Assembly (NCBI GenBank): GCA_041741415.1
Contig: JBGSKC010000021.1
Coordinates: forward strand, 62,001 to 126,000
Length of the DNA stretch: 64,000 bases
Direction: 5' to 3'
Source: JANQTF01 sp041741415
GTDB lineage: Bacteria > Bacteroidota > Bacteroidia > J057
In this document: piece after piece, positions 35,548 to 44,400 of the stretch
Layout: each line of letters opens with the position of its first letter
Numbering within the stretch: the stretch's first letter is position 1
Position numbers and translations under genes: made by a program
Notes under the pieces: model-generated
Told to the model about the DNA's origin: nothing
The model's input: only the letters and a program-made list of their open reading frames with translations
Databases searched by the model: none

Positions 35548-37119
35548 TCAACGCTGCTTCGGAGTCAGTTCTACCAGCGGAATGATCATTTCCTCCAGGC
35601 TGATGCCGCCGTGCTGGAAGGTGTCGCGGTAGTAGTTGACGTAGTAGTTGTAGTTGTTGGGATAGGCGAAAAAGTAGTCTTCCATGGTAAACACGTAGGT
35701 GGAAGACACATTGGTTCGGGGCAAATGGGCCTCTTCGGGCTTGCGGATTGTGAAAAGGTATTTGGCCGACTCCTCGTAGTTGAGGTTTTTGCCCTGCTTG
35801 TAGCGGAGGTTGGTGGTGGTGTTGCGGTCGCCAATGATGCGAACCGGGCGCTTGACCCGCACGGTGCCGTGGTCGGTAGTCAGCACGATCTTTACATTTC
35901 GCTGAGCCAGCACCTTCAACATGCGCAGCAGGGGCGAAAATTCCAGCCACGAGCGAGAAATGGACCGGAATGCAGCCTCGTTGGGGGCCAGTTCCTTGAT
36001 GAGGTTCATCTCCGTGCGCGAGTGGGAAATCAGGTCGATGAAGTTGAACACGATCACATTCAGGTCGTTGTTCATCAGGTTCAGCACGTTGTCGGCAAGG
36101 GCCTTCCCGTCTTCGTTGGTAATGATTTTGTGGTAACTGTGCTTGATGTTCAGGCGCCTGCGCTGGATTTGCTCGGCAAGCAGCTCGCCTTCAAACATAT
36201 TTTTCCCGCCTTCTTCTTCGTCATTTTTCCAGTATTTGGGAAAGCGATCCGAAATCTGAAGCGGCATCATGCCGGCAAAAATGGCATTTCGGGCATACTG
36301 GGTAGCCGTAGGCAGGATTCCGAGATAGGCTTCTTCGTTGTTGACGTAGAACAGATCCGACAAAACGGTTTCAAACGCCTTCCACTGGTCGTAGCGCAGG
36401 CAGTCAACGAGGATGAAAAACACGCTTTCGTAGCCCTGGCCCAGGTGTGGAAACACCCGCTGGGAAAGGACATCTGGCGAGAGCAGAGGGCGTTTGTCGA
36501 GCTTTTCGGTGTTGACCCAGTCGAGGTAATTGCGGCTCACAAACCGGCCGAAATTGTTGTTGGCCTCCGCCAACTGGTTAGAAAGCACTTCCTCCATGCT
36601 TTTATCTTCATTTTCCTCCATTTTCCCGTCCCAGAAAATGAGCTTCCGGTAAATGTCGGACCAGTCGCGGAAGTCGTTGTCCTCGAAAAACTGCATCGCG
36701 ATGTTGCGGAAATCCTGCTGATAGTCGGAATTGACCTTGGCTGTGATCAGCCGCTTGTTTTCTAGCACCTTTTTGAGGGCGAGCAAAATTTGGGTAGGCT
36801 TTACCGGCTTGATGAGGTAGTCGGAAATTTTGGCCCCCAGGGCACTTTCCATGATGTGCTCCTCTTCCGATTTGGTAACCATGATCACGGGAATGTTGGG
36901 TCGGATTTGCTGCAGCTCCGCCAGCACCGTGAGGCCGTCCATCCCGGGCATTTGCTCGTCGAGGAAAACCACATCGTAGCTTTTCTGGCGAATCAACTCC
37001 AGCGCATCCACGCCATTGCTCACTGTTTCGACCTCAAAATTCTTTTCCCGCAAAAAAAGCGTGTGGCCCTTGAGCAAGTCCACTTCATCATCCACCCAAA
37101 GGATTTTTGCATTCGCCAT
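35548..37119 (-). CDS. porX: T9SS regulator PorX (response regulator with PglZ domain)
   Basis: Two-component output protein that controls the type IX secretion system. The 523-residue product has a receiver domain at residues 1-115 (phospho-acceptor Asp54 in DVVFLDEQMPGMDG, Lys104 in YLIKPVKP) and a C-terminal PglZ domain of the alkaline phosphatase fold (FFILVDCLRYDQWKAF, MKIVLTTDHGT-like stretch VKIVLTTDHGTVRV). In Porphyromonas PorX works with the kinase PorY and sigma factor SigP. The ATG at 37119 gives the family start MANAKILWVDDE. It is first in a group with tsaE and ald, an order I believe is conserved in the phylum. Confidence 0.95.
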   Translation of the reverse strand: MANAKILWVDDEVDLLKGHTLFLREKNFEVETVSNGVDALELIRQKSYDVVFLDEQMPGMDGLTVLAELQQIRPNIPVIMVTKSEEEHIMESALGAKISDYLIKPVKPTQILLALKKVLENKRLITAKVNSDYQQDFRNIAMQFFEDNDFRDWSDIYRKLIFWDGKMEENEDKSMEEVLSNQLAEANNNFGRFVSRNYLDWVNTEKLDKRPLLSPDVLSQRVFPHLGQGYESVFFILVDCLRYDQWKAFETVLSDLFYVNNEEAYLGILPTATQYARNAIFAGMMPLQISDRFPKYWKNDEEEGGKNMFEGELLAEQIQRRRLNIKHSYHKIITNEDGKALADNVLNLMNNDLNVIVFNFIDLISHSRTEMNLIKELAPNEAAFRSISRSWLEFSPLLRMLKVLAQRNVKIVLTTDHGTVRVKRPVRIIGDRNTTTNLRYKQGKNLNYEESAKYLFTIRKPEEAHLPRTNVSSTYVFTMEDYFFAYPNNYNYYVNYYRDTFQHGGISLEEMIIPLVELTPKQR

Positions 37120-37392
37120 GTGTAGCTGTTTTGTTGAGGGAAGTAAAAATAGGAAACATAATGGTTCCATCACCCTGCCTCCGGTTGGTTGGCTAAACTG
37201 AGGAGTTGTTTATGCCCAACGGGATGGGCAGCTATTGGATACAAAAGCCGCGCAGAAAAGGGACCTTCGCTGTGGATTTCCCGGCGATAGATCAGGGCCG
37301 AATATTACCCGTGTTGGATTTTCTTCTTTTCGCAGCAAGAAATCTCCGCATTTGCCCGCTGATTTGGGCAATCAAATTGATCGAGTAGCCTC

Positions 37393-38133
37393 ATGCGACC
37401 TGGATCTCATTTTCTCTCCCTGGCTGTTTTGCTGTTTGCCTGTTTCCCTGCTTTCCTTCAGGGGCAGGCATCCGACTCTGCGCTTGCTGCGGTTCTGGCT
37501 GCCGTTCCTTCCTGGGAATTGCCCGACCGCGCCCTGGTGCTGGCGGCACTGGGGGAATCGAATGGTCCTTCCCGCGGCCTCTGGCGCGAAGAAGAGGCCC
37601 TTCCCTTTGGAAGCGACCTGGCTGCATTCGATGCTTTGCCGCTGCCCACGGGCGTGGAACTCACCTGGATTACCACCCGGGAGTTTGGCACCGAGCGCTT
37701 CGCCATTGAGCGCCGCCTCCCCGATGGCCGGTTTGCCATCATCACCATGATGGAAGCAGCAGGGGTGAACCAGGGCCTTCAGGTCTATCGCTTTCTCGAC
37801 CGCCGGGTTGACGGGATTCCTCAGGTCTACCGCCTCCGGGAGTATGATCAAAATGGCGTGCAGCATATTAGCCAGCCCGTGGAGGTCTTTCCCGCTGTCG
37901 ATCAACTTGCTGTGCTAAGCCCGCACCTGAATGATCACCTGATTCAGCTTCCGCTGGAATCGCCGGTGGTGAAGGTGAACGTGTGGAACGAAGACGGAAA
38001 GCTCGTTTTCTCCCTCGAATCCTGGGAAGAAGGAATTCAGCAAATCCCGGTTAACGACTGGCAATCAGGGCGCTACGCCCTCCAGATGGAGACAGAGGCA
38101 GGCACCCGAACTGCGCTGATTTCCCTTCCTTAA
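37393..38133 (+). CDS. Secreted protein with a T9SS-like C-terminal domain
   Basis: A 246-residue protein with a signal peptide (SLAVLLFACFPAFLQGQA). Its middle contains GVELTWITTREFGTERFAIE, the beta-strand pattern that in Bacteroidota usually precedes a type A sorting domain (normally W.T..E.N...F.IERS). The C-terminal 75 residues (SPVVKVNVWNEDGKLVFSLE to QSGRYALQMETEAGTRTALI) have the sorting-domain fold but end without the usual basic tail, so T9SS export is likely, not certain. A terminator follows at 38206. Confidence 0.75.
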   Translation: MRPGSHFLSLAVLLFACFPAFLQGQASDSALAAVLAAVPSWELPDRALVLAALGESNGPSRGLWREEEALPFGSDLAAFDALPLPTGVELTWITTREFGTERFAIERRLPDGRFAIITMMEAAGVNQGLQVYRFLDRRVDGIPQVYRLREYDQNGVQHISQPVEVFPAVDQLAVLSPHLNDHLIQLPLESPVVKVNVWNEDGKLVFSLESWEEGIQQIPVNDWQSGRYALQMETEAGTRTALISLP

Positions 38134-38205
38134 GAACATCCTGGGCAGATCTGCCGGATAGCAATTTTTCAGAGTTAGGTTATTGGGTTGTGTTTTTGTT
38201 TGTAT

Positions 38206-38239
38206 GAACCCCTGCATCGTTTCCGCAGGGGTTCTTTTT
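38206..38239 (+). terminator. Intrinsic terminator after the T9SS-like gene
   Basis: A perfect 10-bp stem, gaacccctgc (38206-38215) with gcaggggttc (38225-38234), a 9-base loop and five T (38235-38239). It lies 73 bases beyond the stop at 38133 and before the phosphatase-like gene. Confidence 0.88.
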
Positions 38240-38419
38240 CCTCCTCTTGTTTTTCCGAAATCGATTTAGCTTTCTCCCAACCATTCTCCGCTGCCATTTT
38301 CCGTTGGGGAAAGAAATAAAACCGTTCTGTCCTAAACACTCCGAAGTTGGTCGTTTTTGTGGCTAAGTTGCTGCATGACATCTGGAGGTCATGGACGTCT
38401 GAACACAAACAGTCAACGG

Positions 38420-39313
38420 ATGGAATTGTCGGACATCGTCGTGTTTTTGAAGGCTTTGGCTCATGATGCTGGCTCCATCATGATGGCCCGCAGAGGTAAG
38501 GTGCTGGATATTTTTCGCAAACCCGACCGCAGTATCGTCACAGAGGTGGATCTGGCCATTAGCAAAATGGTGCAGGAACGCGTTGCTGCTTTTGCGCCAC
38601 ACTGGGGCCTCATCACCGAAGAAACCTGCCAGGGCCATTGCCCGGAGCAGGAAATCGGGCTGATTGTCGATGAATTAGACGGCACCCACGGCTATGTTCA
38701 GGGGCGCGGCGGCTTCACCTTTCAGTGTGCTTTCCACCTGGGCAGCAACCTGTTGGTGGCGATGATCCACGACCCGCTGGCCAACCGGTATGTCTGGGCC
38801 GTGCGGGGGCAGGGCGTTTGGCTGGAGGACCAGGGCCAGGTTCAGGCTGTTCAGCCGCTGCAGAAGCGGGAATGGCGCTCTCTTCGATTCGCCAACCACC
38901 GTCATTACATGACCGATACCCTCCGGAAAATGTATGCCATGATGGGGGTGCGGCCCGACAATATCATCCCCACGGGTGGCATCGGCTCGAAAGTGATTGA
39001 CTTTGTGATGGGCAAGGTGGATGTGCTGGTGGCCCTCAACCGGAATGTGAAACCCTGGGACTGGGCGCCCGGCATGCTCGTGATGGAGGAGTTGGGCTAC
39101 GCTTTTTCGCACCTCACAGGCACTCCGGTGCATTTGTTTGCAGAGCCTTCTGTCCTGGATTTTGGCTACATCGCCTGCCCCAAAGAGCATTGGAACCGAT
39201 TCCTGCGCGAGCTTTCGTGGATCACCGAGCGGGTGGTTCCCGATCATCGCCTGCTTCGGATTTTTCGCGAGGAGTTGATCCCTGCCGGAATCCGGGGTAA
39301 CTTTTCGGCATGA
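38420..39313 (+). CDS. Inositol monophosphatase-family (CysQ-like) phosphatase
   Basis: A 297-residue metal-dependent phosphatase fold. Metal ligands are seen in LITEETCQG (Glu67/68), IVDELDGTHGYVQG (Asp84 and Asp87, the DPIDGT motif with Pro-Ile replaced by Glu-Leu) and KPWDWAPGMLVMEELG (Asp214). Substrates in the family include inositol phosphates, fructose 1,6-bisphosphate and PAP; the altered DPIDGT motif and the GTHGY in place of GT.NF do not identify one. The ATG at 38420 is used, though the frame is open from 38357. The stop overlaps the next ATG by four bases. Confidence 0.85.
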   Translation: MELSDIVVFLKALAHDAGSIMMARRGKVLDIFRKPDRSIVTEVDLAISKMVQERVAAFAPHWGLITEETCQGHCPEQEIGLIVDELDGTHGYVQGRGGFTFQCAFHLGSNLLVAMIHDPLANRYVWAVRGQGVWLEDQGQVQAVQPLQKREWRSLRFANHRHYMTDTLRKMYAMMGVRPDNIIPTGGIGSKVIDFVMGKVDVLVALNRNVKPWDWAPGMLVMEELGYAFSHLTGTPVHLFAEPSVLDFGYIACPKEHWNRFLRELSWITERVVPDHRLLRIFREELIPAGIRGNFSA

Positions 39314-39726
39314 GCCACAAGATTCGTCTTTCCCTCGAAGAGACCTATCTCCTCGCCGATAAAATGGCGCAGACCCGCAACAAGAAATTGTCGCGCAGGC
39401 TGCTGGCTGTCTCGCTTCGCCATTTTGGGTACAAGGTCAAGGAAATCAGCCCGATCGTGGGTGCGAGCGAGCGGACAGTGAGCAAATGGCTGGGCTTATT
39501 TCTGGAAGGCAGCTTTGACGCACTGCTGGAACAGCATTATTCTCCCGACAAAGGATCTGTACTTCAGCCGCATCAGGGAGCGATCAAAGCTTTTTGGCAG
39601 GCCAAACCCAATGCAACGTTGCAGGAGTTGCAACAATGGCTGGCCAGCGAATGTGGCGTGGAAGTAGAATACAGCTGGCTTTTTCGCTACCTGGAAAGGC
39701 ATGGGTTGGGCAAGGAAAACAGCTGA
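39310..39726 (+). CDS. IS630-type transposase DNA-binding region without DDE domain
   Basis: A 138-residue protein consisting of two helix-turn-helix units. The first (SRRLLAVSLRHFGYKVKEI then VGASERTVSKWLGLFLEG) and the second, winged unit (ATLQELQQWLASECGVEVEY to LFRYLERHGLGKENS) match the N-terminal half of IS630-family transposases. The DDE catalytic domain that should follow is absent, and the gene ends cleanly at the domain boundary with a stop. Its ATG overlaps the upstream phosphatase stop (ATGA), so it is translated in coupling with it. It could be a transposase remnant or a domesticated DNA-binding protein. No inverted repeats or target duplications are visible around it. Confidence 0.75.
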   Translation: MSHKIRLSLEETYLLADKMAQTRNKKLSRRLLAVSLRHFGYKVKEISPIVGASERTVSKWLGLFLEGSFDALLEQHYSPDKGSVLQPHQGAIKAFWQAKPNATLQELQQWLASECGVEVEYSWLFRYLERHGLGKENS

Positions 39727-39734
39727 TTTCCTTT

Positions 39735-40115
39735 CTACTCGGCGTAGGCGATCATGGAGATTTCCACATTTACATTTTTCGGCAAGCCAGCCACTGCAAC
39801 AGTTTCACGCGCCGGGAACTCACTGAGGAAGTAGGATCCATAGATGGCGTTTACCTTGGCAAAATCATCCATGGTGCGGAGAAAAATCGACGTTTTCACA
39901 ACGTTCGAGAAATTGAGCCCGGCTGCACCGAGCAGAGCCTGAAGGTTGCGCATCACCTGGTGGGTTTCTTCGTCGAGGCTGGCCATGTTCAGCTCGCCTG
40001 TTGCCGGGTCAAGGGCAATCTGCCCGGAGATGTACAGTGTATTGCCGGCTTTTACTGCCTGGCTGTAGGGGCCAATAGGCGCAGGAGCCTGCTGGGTTTG
40101 AACAATGCTTTTCAT
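39735..40115 (-). CDS. ridA: RidA-family enamine/imine deaminase
   Basis: Hydrolyses reactive 2-aminoacrylate and related enamines released by PLP enzymes, protecting the cell. The 126-residue product has the family start PIGPYSQAVKAGNTLYISGQ, the substrate arginine in EFPARETVAVAGLPKNVNVE (Arg of PARE), and KTSIFLRTMDDF. Length and motifs match the RidA subgroup. It is convergent with the HTH gene, 8 bases apart. Confidence 0.95.
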   Translation of the reverse strand: MKSIVQTQQAPAPIGPYSQAVKAGNTLYISGQIALDPATGELNMASLDEETHQVMRNLQALLGAAGLNFSNVVKTSIFLRTMDDFAKVNAIYGSYFLSEFPARETVAVAGLPKNVNVEISMIAYAE

Positions 40116-40145
40116 GAAAATGGAGTCAACGATGGTGGACTGAGA

Positions 40146-40445
40146 CTATTTCACAAGGCCAAGTTTTCTGCCTATCCAGCGAAAAACGGCCTTTTCCTTC
40201 TCGTAGAAATAGGAAAATTTGCCAAACAGGAAAGCGTACATCAGCAGAAGTACCTGGTATATTGGCGTGATCAGCACGAAATACACCAGCCAGTAAAGAA
40301 AGCCCTTTTCCAGTCCGGTGAGAGGCATCAGAAACCTTGGCGCAAACGCCGCAGTGGTGCCGGTCACGGCAAATACAGTGAGGATGATCACATAGTCCCA
40401 CCCCTTTGGCTTACTGGTCCTGGTTTCTGACATAATTTTTGACAT
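40146..40445 (-). CDS. Small membrane protein of DUF6787 type
   Basis: A 99-residue protein with two predicted membrane helices (WDYVIILTVFAVTGTTAAFA and LVYFVLITPIYQVLLLMYAF) and a basic C-terminus (WIGRKLGLVK). The pattern GLEKGFLYWLVYF followed by the loop FGKFSYFYEKEKA resembles the short Bacteroidota family named DUF6787, whose role is unknown. Two ATG codons (40445, 40433) are possible. It lies between nuoL and ridA on the same strand, 30 bases before ridA. Confidence 0.7.
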   Translation of the reverse strand: MSKIMSETRTSKPKGWDYVIILTVFAVTGTTAAFAPRFLMPLTGLEKGFLYWLVYFVLITPIYQVLLLMYAFLFGKFSYFYEKEKAVFRWIGRKLGLVK

Positions 40446-40579
40446 TCAGCTTTTAACCTGCGCAATAGAGCCAAAGTTTCAACATCAATTGCCTGGATTT
40501 AAAAATCCGCTGTTTGGTTGACTGCCGGAACTATTCGGGCGAAAGGCGTGCAGCTTTCCGCAAAGATTCCAGGCAGTAA

Positions 40580-42517
40580 TCAGCCGAAAATCAGGTAGCT
40601 CAGCATTACCAGCACGCCGCCGGTAATGAGCAACAGGTAATTGGAGATCAGGCCACCCTGAAGCCGGCGGAATACCTCGCCAATGCTGCCAACCACGGTT
40701 CCTGATCCATTCACGGCTCCGTCCACAATGTTGGTGTCAAACCAGCTCAGCACCTTTTTCCCAATCATCATGAAAGGCCCGATGAATACTGTCTGATAGA
40801 GCTCGTCGAGGTAGAATTTCCCCTGCATCGCACCAAAAAGGCCGCCGAAGGCTTTTTTCACTTTCACATCAGCTTCCAGATCGTGCTTGCGATACAGGTT
40901 GCGGGTAAACAACACTGCACCGATCGCCAGAAGGGTCGAAAACAGGATCAGGAATACCTCCTTGCCGGTGCTGGCGTTGGCCTCAATGGCCGGGTTATTG
41001 CGAATTACAGGCTCCAGCCAATGGTTGAGGAGGTGGTATTCGCCGTGCCCGATAAGGTAGGGCAGGCCCAGGAACCCGCCAACCACAGCAAGTGCCGCCA
41101 GGATCCAGAGCGGGATGGTCATGGTGGCGGGACTTTCATGCGGGTGCTTGCCTTCGGGGTAGCGCTGCTTTCCTTCGAAAGTGAGCATCGTAAGCCGGGT
41201 CATGTAAACGGCGGTGAGCACCGCGGTGAGGCTCGCTACCAGCCACACGATTTTGTAGAGGTCAAATCCGGTATCAAACAAAAACAGGCTGGCCAGGATC
41301 TCATCTTTCGAGAAAAAGCCTGCCAGCGGAATGATCCCGGAAATGGCGAGGGTGGAAATCCAGAAGGTGGTGGAAGTAGCCGGCATGTATTTGCGCAGCC
41401 CGCCCATGGTGCGGATGTCCTGCGGATCTTTCACACTGTGCATGTGCTCCATGGCATGAATCACCGAGCCTGAGCCAAGGAAGAGGCAGGCCTTGAAAAA
41501 GGCGTGGGTCATCACATGGAAAATGGCGGCGGTGTAGGCACCGGCCCCAAGGGCCATGAACATGAACCCGAGCTGAGAGACAGTGGAGTAGGCGAGCACC
41601 TTTTTGATGTCGTTCTGGGCCATGGCAATGAGGGCAGCCACAATGGCCGTGAGGGCAGCAACCACCACGATGATGGCCATCACCTCAGGGGAGGCGCTGA
41701 ACAGCGGGTTGAGCCTGGCCACGAGGTAAATGCCGGAGGTCACCATGGTAGCGGCGTGGATCAGGGCAGAAACCGGGGTGGGGCCTGCCATGGCGTCGGG
41801 GAGCCACACGAAGAGCGGAATCTGAGCAGATTTACCCGTGGCAGCAATGAACACCAGCAAGCTGATCCAAAAAACCTGATCGCCGGGCATTGAGGCCACG
41901 GCCTGGTTCAGATCGCTGAAATCGAGGCTGCCCACCAGCCTGAACACCATGATCATCGCGATGATCATGGCCACGTCGCCGATTCGGTTGGCAATGAATG
42001 CTTTTTGTGCGGCTTCGGCCTTGGGCATGTCCTGGTACCAGAACCCAATGAGCAAATAGGAGCAAAGCCCCACGCCTTCCCAACCGAGGAACATCACGGC
42101 GAAGTTGTCGCCGAGGATGAGGTTGTTCATCGCGAAGATGAACAGGTTGAGGTAGGCAAAAAACTTGTAATAGCCCGGATCTCCATGCATGTAGCCGATG
42201 GAGTAGAGGTGGATCAGGGCCCCCACGCCGGTCACGATCATGCCCATGACGAGGGAGAGCTGGTCAAATTCGTAGGAAAAGCGAATGTCGAGGTCGCCGG
42301 CCTGCATCCAGGAGAAGAGGCTAAACTGGAGGGGCTGTCCGTCAAAAGTGAGGAAGGCGGCGAGAATGATGAAAAAGGGAATGGCTACCATGAGGGTGGC
42401 CAGGCCACCCAGGAGGGATTCGTTCCGCCGGAAACCCGGCGCCACAAAGCCGCCCAGCCCGACGAGCGCGGAACCCAGAAGCGGCAACAAAATGACCAGA
42501 GGGAAGAGAGCCTGCAT
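40580..42517 (-). CDS. nuoL: NADH-quinone oxidoreductase subunit L
   Basis: Proton-pumping antiporter-like membrane subunit of respiratory complex I. The 645-residue, highly hydrophobic product shows FLGWEGVGLCSYLLIGFWY, the discontinuous-helix region with LIHAATMVTSGIYLVARL, FMALGAGAYTAAIFHVMTHA, and STLAISGIIPLAGFFSKDEI, all typical of the ND5/NuoL family with its conserved Glu and Lys residues. The C-terminal lateral helix is present. It follows nuoK by 33 bases. The nuoM and nuoN genes normally next in line are not here. Confidence 0.97.
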   Translation of the reverse strand: MQALFPLVILLPLLGSALVGLGGFVAPGFRRNESLLGGLATLMVAIPFFIILAAFLTFDGQPLQFSLFSWMQAGDLDIRFSYEFDQLSLVMGMIVTGVGALIHLYSIGYMHGDPGYYKFFAYLNLFIFAMNNLILGDNFAVMFLGWEGVGLCSYLLIGFWYQDMPKAEAAQKAFIANRIGDVAMIIAMIMVFRLVGSLDFSDLNQAVASMPGDQVFWISLLVFIAATGKSAQIPLFVWLPDAMAGPTPVSALIHAATMVTSGIYLVARLNPLFSASPEVMAIIVVVAALTAIVAALIAMAQNDIKKVLAYSTVSQLGFMFMALGAGAYTAAIFHVMTHAFFKACLFLGSGSVIHAMEHMHSVKDPQDIRTMGGLRKYMPATSTTFWISTLAISGIIPLAGFFSKDEILASLFLFDTGFDLYKIVWLVASLTAVLTAVYMTRLTMLTFEGKQRYPEGKHPHESPATMTIPLWILAALAVVGGFLGLPYLIGHGEYHLLNHWLEPVIRNNPAIEANASTGKEVFLILFSTLLAIGAVLFTRNLYRKHDLEADVKVKKAFGGLFGAMQGKFYLDELYQTVFIGPFMMIGKKVLSWFDTNIVDGAVNGSGTVVGSIGEVFRRLQGGLISNYLLLITGGVLVMLSYLIFG

Positions 42518-42550
42518 GGAGTGGGGCTTATTGTGGCGGCCTGGCAGAGG

Positions 42551-42865
42551 CTACCATTTGAAAATATTGACCTGATTGATGTCGATGTCCTGCTGATTTC
42601 GGAACAGGGCGATGATGATGGCCAGACCTACCACGGCTTCTGCGGCGGCAACCACCATCACGAAGAAGACGAGCATGGATCCGGCCGGATCGTTCCACAT
42701 GTTCGAAAAGGTGATCAGGGCAAGGTTTACTGCGTTGAGCATCAGTTCGATGCACATGAACACCACGATGCCGTTGCGGCGGGTGATGACCCCGATGGTG
42801 CCGAGGGCAAACATGACCAGGGCCACGGTGAGGTAGGAATAAACAGTTGGTGTCAGCAGATCCAT
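42551..42865 (-). CDS. nuoK: NADH-quinone oxidoreductase subunit K
   Basis: Small membrane subunit of complex I. The 104-residue product has three hydrophobic helices with the buried glutamates of the family in FMCIELMLNAVNLALITF and VVAAAEAVVGLAIIIALFRN. It lies between nuoJ and nuoL with short spacers (15 and 33 bases). Confidence 0.97.
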   Translation of the reverse strand: MDLLTPTVYSYLTVALVMFALGTIGVITRRNGIVVFMCIELMLNAVNLALITFSNMWNDPAGSMLVFFVMVVAAAEAVVGLAIIIALFRNQQDIDINQVNIFKW

Positions 42866-42880
42866 AGATGTGGAGTTGGA

Positions 42881-43399
42881 TTAACCTTCCTGGTGGGTAT
42901 GGCGGCGGGCCACCAGAATGGCCCCGATCAGGGCGGCCAGCAGCACCACCGAGATCATTTCAAAAGGAAACAGATAGTCAGTCATCAAAGCCCTGCCAAT
43001 GGGCTCCACCTTGCCATATACAAAGTTGCTACCAGCAGGAAAAGCCTGGAAGCTTTTGGCCACAAACATCATTTCGGCCACAAACCCCAACCCCAAAATA
43101 AAAGCCAGGCCCCGCCGTGCGTCGAATTTCAACACCCCGTGCTCTTCCTGGAGGTTGAGCAGCATGATCACGAAGAGGAACAACACCATGATGGCCCCGG
43201 CATAGACCAGGATCTGGATGGCTGCCAGAAATTCTGCCCCCAGCGAAAGATACAGGCCTGCGATACTGAAAAAATTCAGCACCAGCGACAAGGCGGCATA
43301 GACGGGGTTGCGATTAAAAATCAACCCGACAGCGCCTGCAAGTCCCAGAACAGTAAATGCCCAGAACAGAATGGTTTGGATGGTGGTAGCAGCTTCCAA
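42881..43399 (-). CDS. nuoJ: NADH-quinone oxidoreductase subunit J
   Basis: Membrane subunit of complex I with five helices. The 172-residue product includes FNRNPVYAALSLVLNFFSIA, EFLAAIQILVYAGAIMVLFL (the family's conserved pi-bulge helix region) and a C-terminal helix VVLLAALIGAILVARR. No ATG occurs in frame before the first helix; TTG at 43399 (giving MEAATTIQTILFWA) is the likely start. It is first of the three nuo genes here; the upstream subunits A-I are not in the window. Confidence 0.9.
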   Translation of the reverse strand: MEAATTIQTILFWAFTVLGLAGAVGLIFNRNPVYAALSLVLNFFSIAGLYLSLGAEFLAAIQILVYAGAIMVLFLFVIMLLNLQEEHGVLKFDARRGLAFILGLGFVAEMMFVAKSFQAFPAGSNFVYGKVEPIGRALMTDYLFPFEMISVVLLAALIGAILVARRHTHQEG

Positions 43400-43650
43400 T
43401 GTGGTGCGTGGTTCTGTGAATGTGTCGTTGCGGAAAAATGGCCCAGGACATGCCGGACAAATGGAAGGAAAGCTGCAAAATGAAAAGGCTAACAAATTGG
43501 TTGTCAGTTTATTAGCCTGATTTTCTTTTTCTTGTCTCTCCGCTTGCCACCCCGGATTTCTCCGAAAACAAGACCCAAGCCTGGTCCTGCGGGGGTAAAA
43601 TTGGTTCTTTTGGGCCAAATTGTCAAAGCACAAGCGGCTCCAACGCGAAT

Positions 43651-44400
43651 TTATCCCTCCAACTTCTTCAACAAAGCTTCAATCGGGGGCACATCTTCAG
43701 GGCGATCCACACTGTGACCCGGCCCCTGGCTTTGCCCGCAGCGGATTTCATGCCCATTTGCCAGCCAGCGAAGTTGCTCCAATTTTTCCATTTCCTCCAG
43801 CGGGTGCACCGGCAAATCCACGAGTGCGAGCAGGGTTTCGCGCCGGAATCCGTAGATTCCGACATGCAGCCAGCTCTGCGGTGGCAGCCCCTCGCCATCG
43901 CGCAGGTATGGGATGGCCGACCGGCTAAAATACAGGGCCTGCTGCCGCGTGCCCAGCACAACCTTCACGGCGTTGGGGTCGTGGAATCGGCTTTCGTCCG
44001 GGCATGGATACACCAGCGTGGCAATCGGAGCCCCGCCCAGCAGCAGGTCGGCCACCTGGGTGATTTGCCCCGGGTCAATCATGGGCTCGTCGCCCTGTAT
44101 GTTAATAAAATAGTCTGCCTCCATGTGGCGGGCCAGTTCTCCGATCCTGGAGCTGCCTGATTCGTGGTCGGGACTGGTCATCACTGCCTGCCCGCCAAAT
44201 TGCTCCACATGAGCAAAAATGCGGGCATCGTCGGTGGCAACCAGCACAGAGTCAAGTTGAGGGCAGCGAATGGCACGCTCATACACGCGCTGAATCATGC
44301 TTTTGCCGTGAATCAGAGCGAGAGGCTTGCCCGGAAAACGACTGGCAGCGAACCGGGCAGGGATAACCCCGACGATGCGGTGAAGAGAGGATGGAAGCAT
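43651..44400 (-). CDS. kdsB: 3-deoxy-manno-octulosonate cytidylyltransferase
   Basis: Activates Kdo as CMP-Kdo for the lipopolysaccharide inner core. The 249-residue product has VIPARFAASRFPGKPL with the CTP-binding Arg/Lys pattern, DYFINIQGDEPMIDP with the metal-binding Asp, and WLHVGIYGFRRETL; FPGKPLALIHGKSMIQRVY completes the signature. It shows that the organism makes Kdo-containing outer-membrane lipid. Confidence 0.97.
   Translation of the reverse strand: MLPSSLHRIVGVIPARFAASRFPGKPLALIHGKSMIQRVYERAIRCPQLDSVLVATDDARIFAHVEQFGGQAVMTSPDHESGSSRIGELARHMEADYFINIQGDEPMIDPGQITQVADLLLGGAPIATLVYPCPDESRFHDPNAVKVVLGTRQQALYFSRSAIPYLRDGEGLPPQSWLHVGIYGFRRETLLALVDLPVHPLEEMEKLEQLRWLANGHEIRCGQSQGPGHSVDRPEDVPPIEALLKKLEG

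Noticed and set aside
37120..37392. A gene or RNA in the spacer between porX and the T9SS-like gene
   Set aside because: The longer frames here do not show a plausible start, motif or codon pattern, and no tRNA cloverleaf can be drawn. I see nothing else in it.
42005..43483. A 492-residue plus-strand frame over nuoL, nuoK and nuoJ
   Set aside because: It spans three certain genes in antisense and is rich in His, Gly and Gln without domains.
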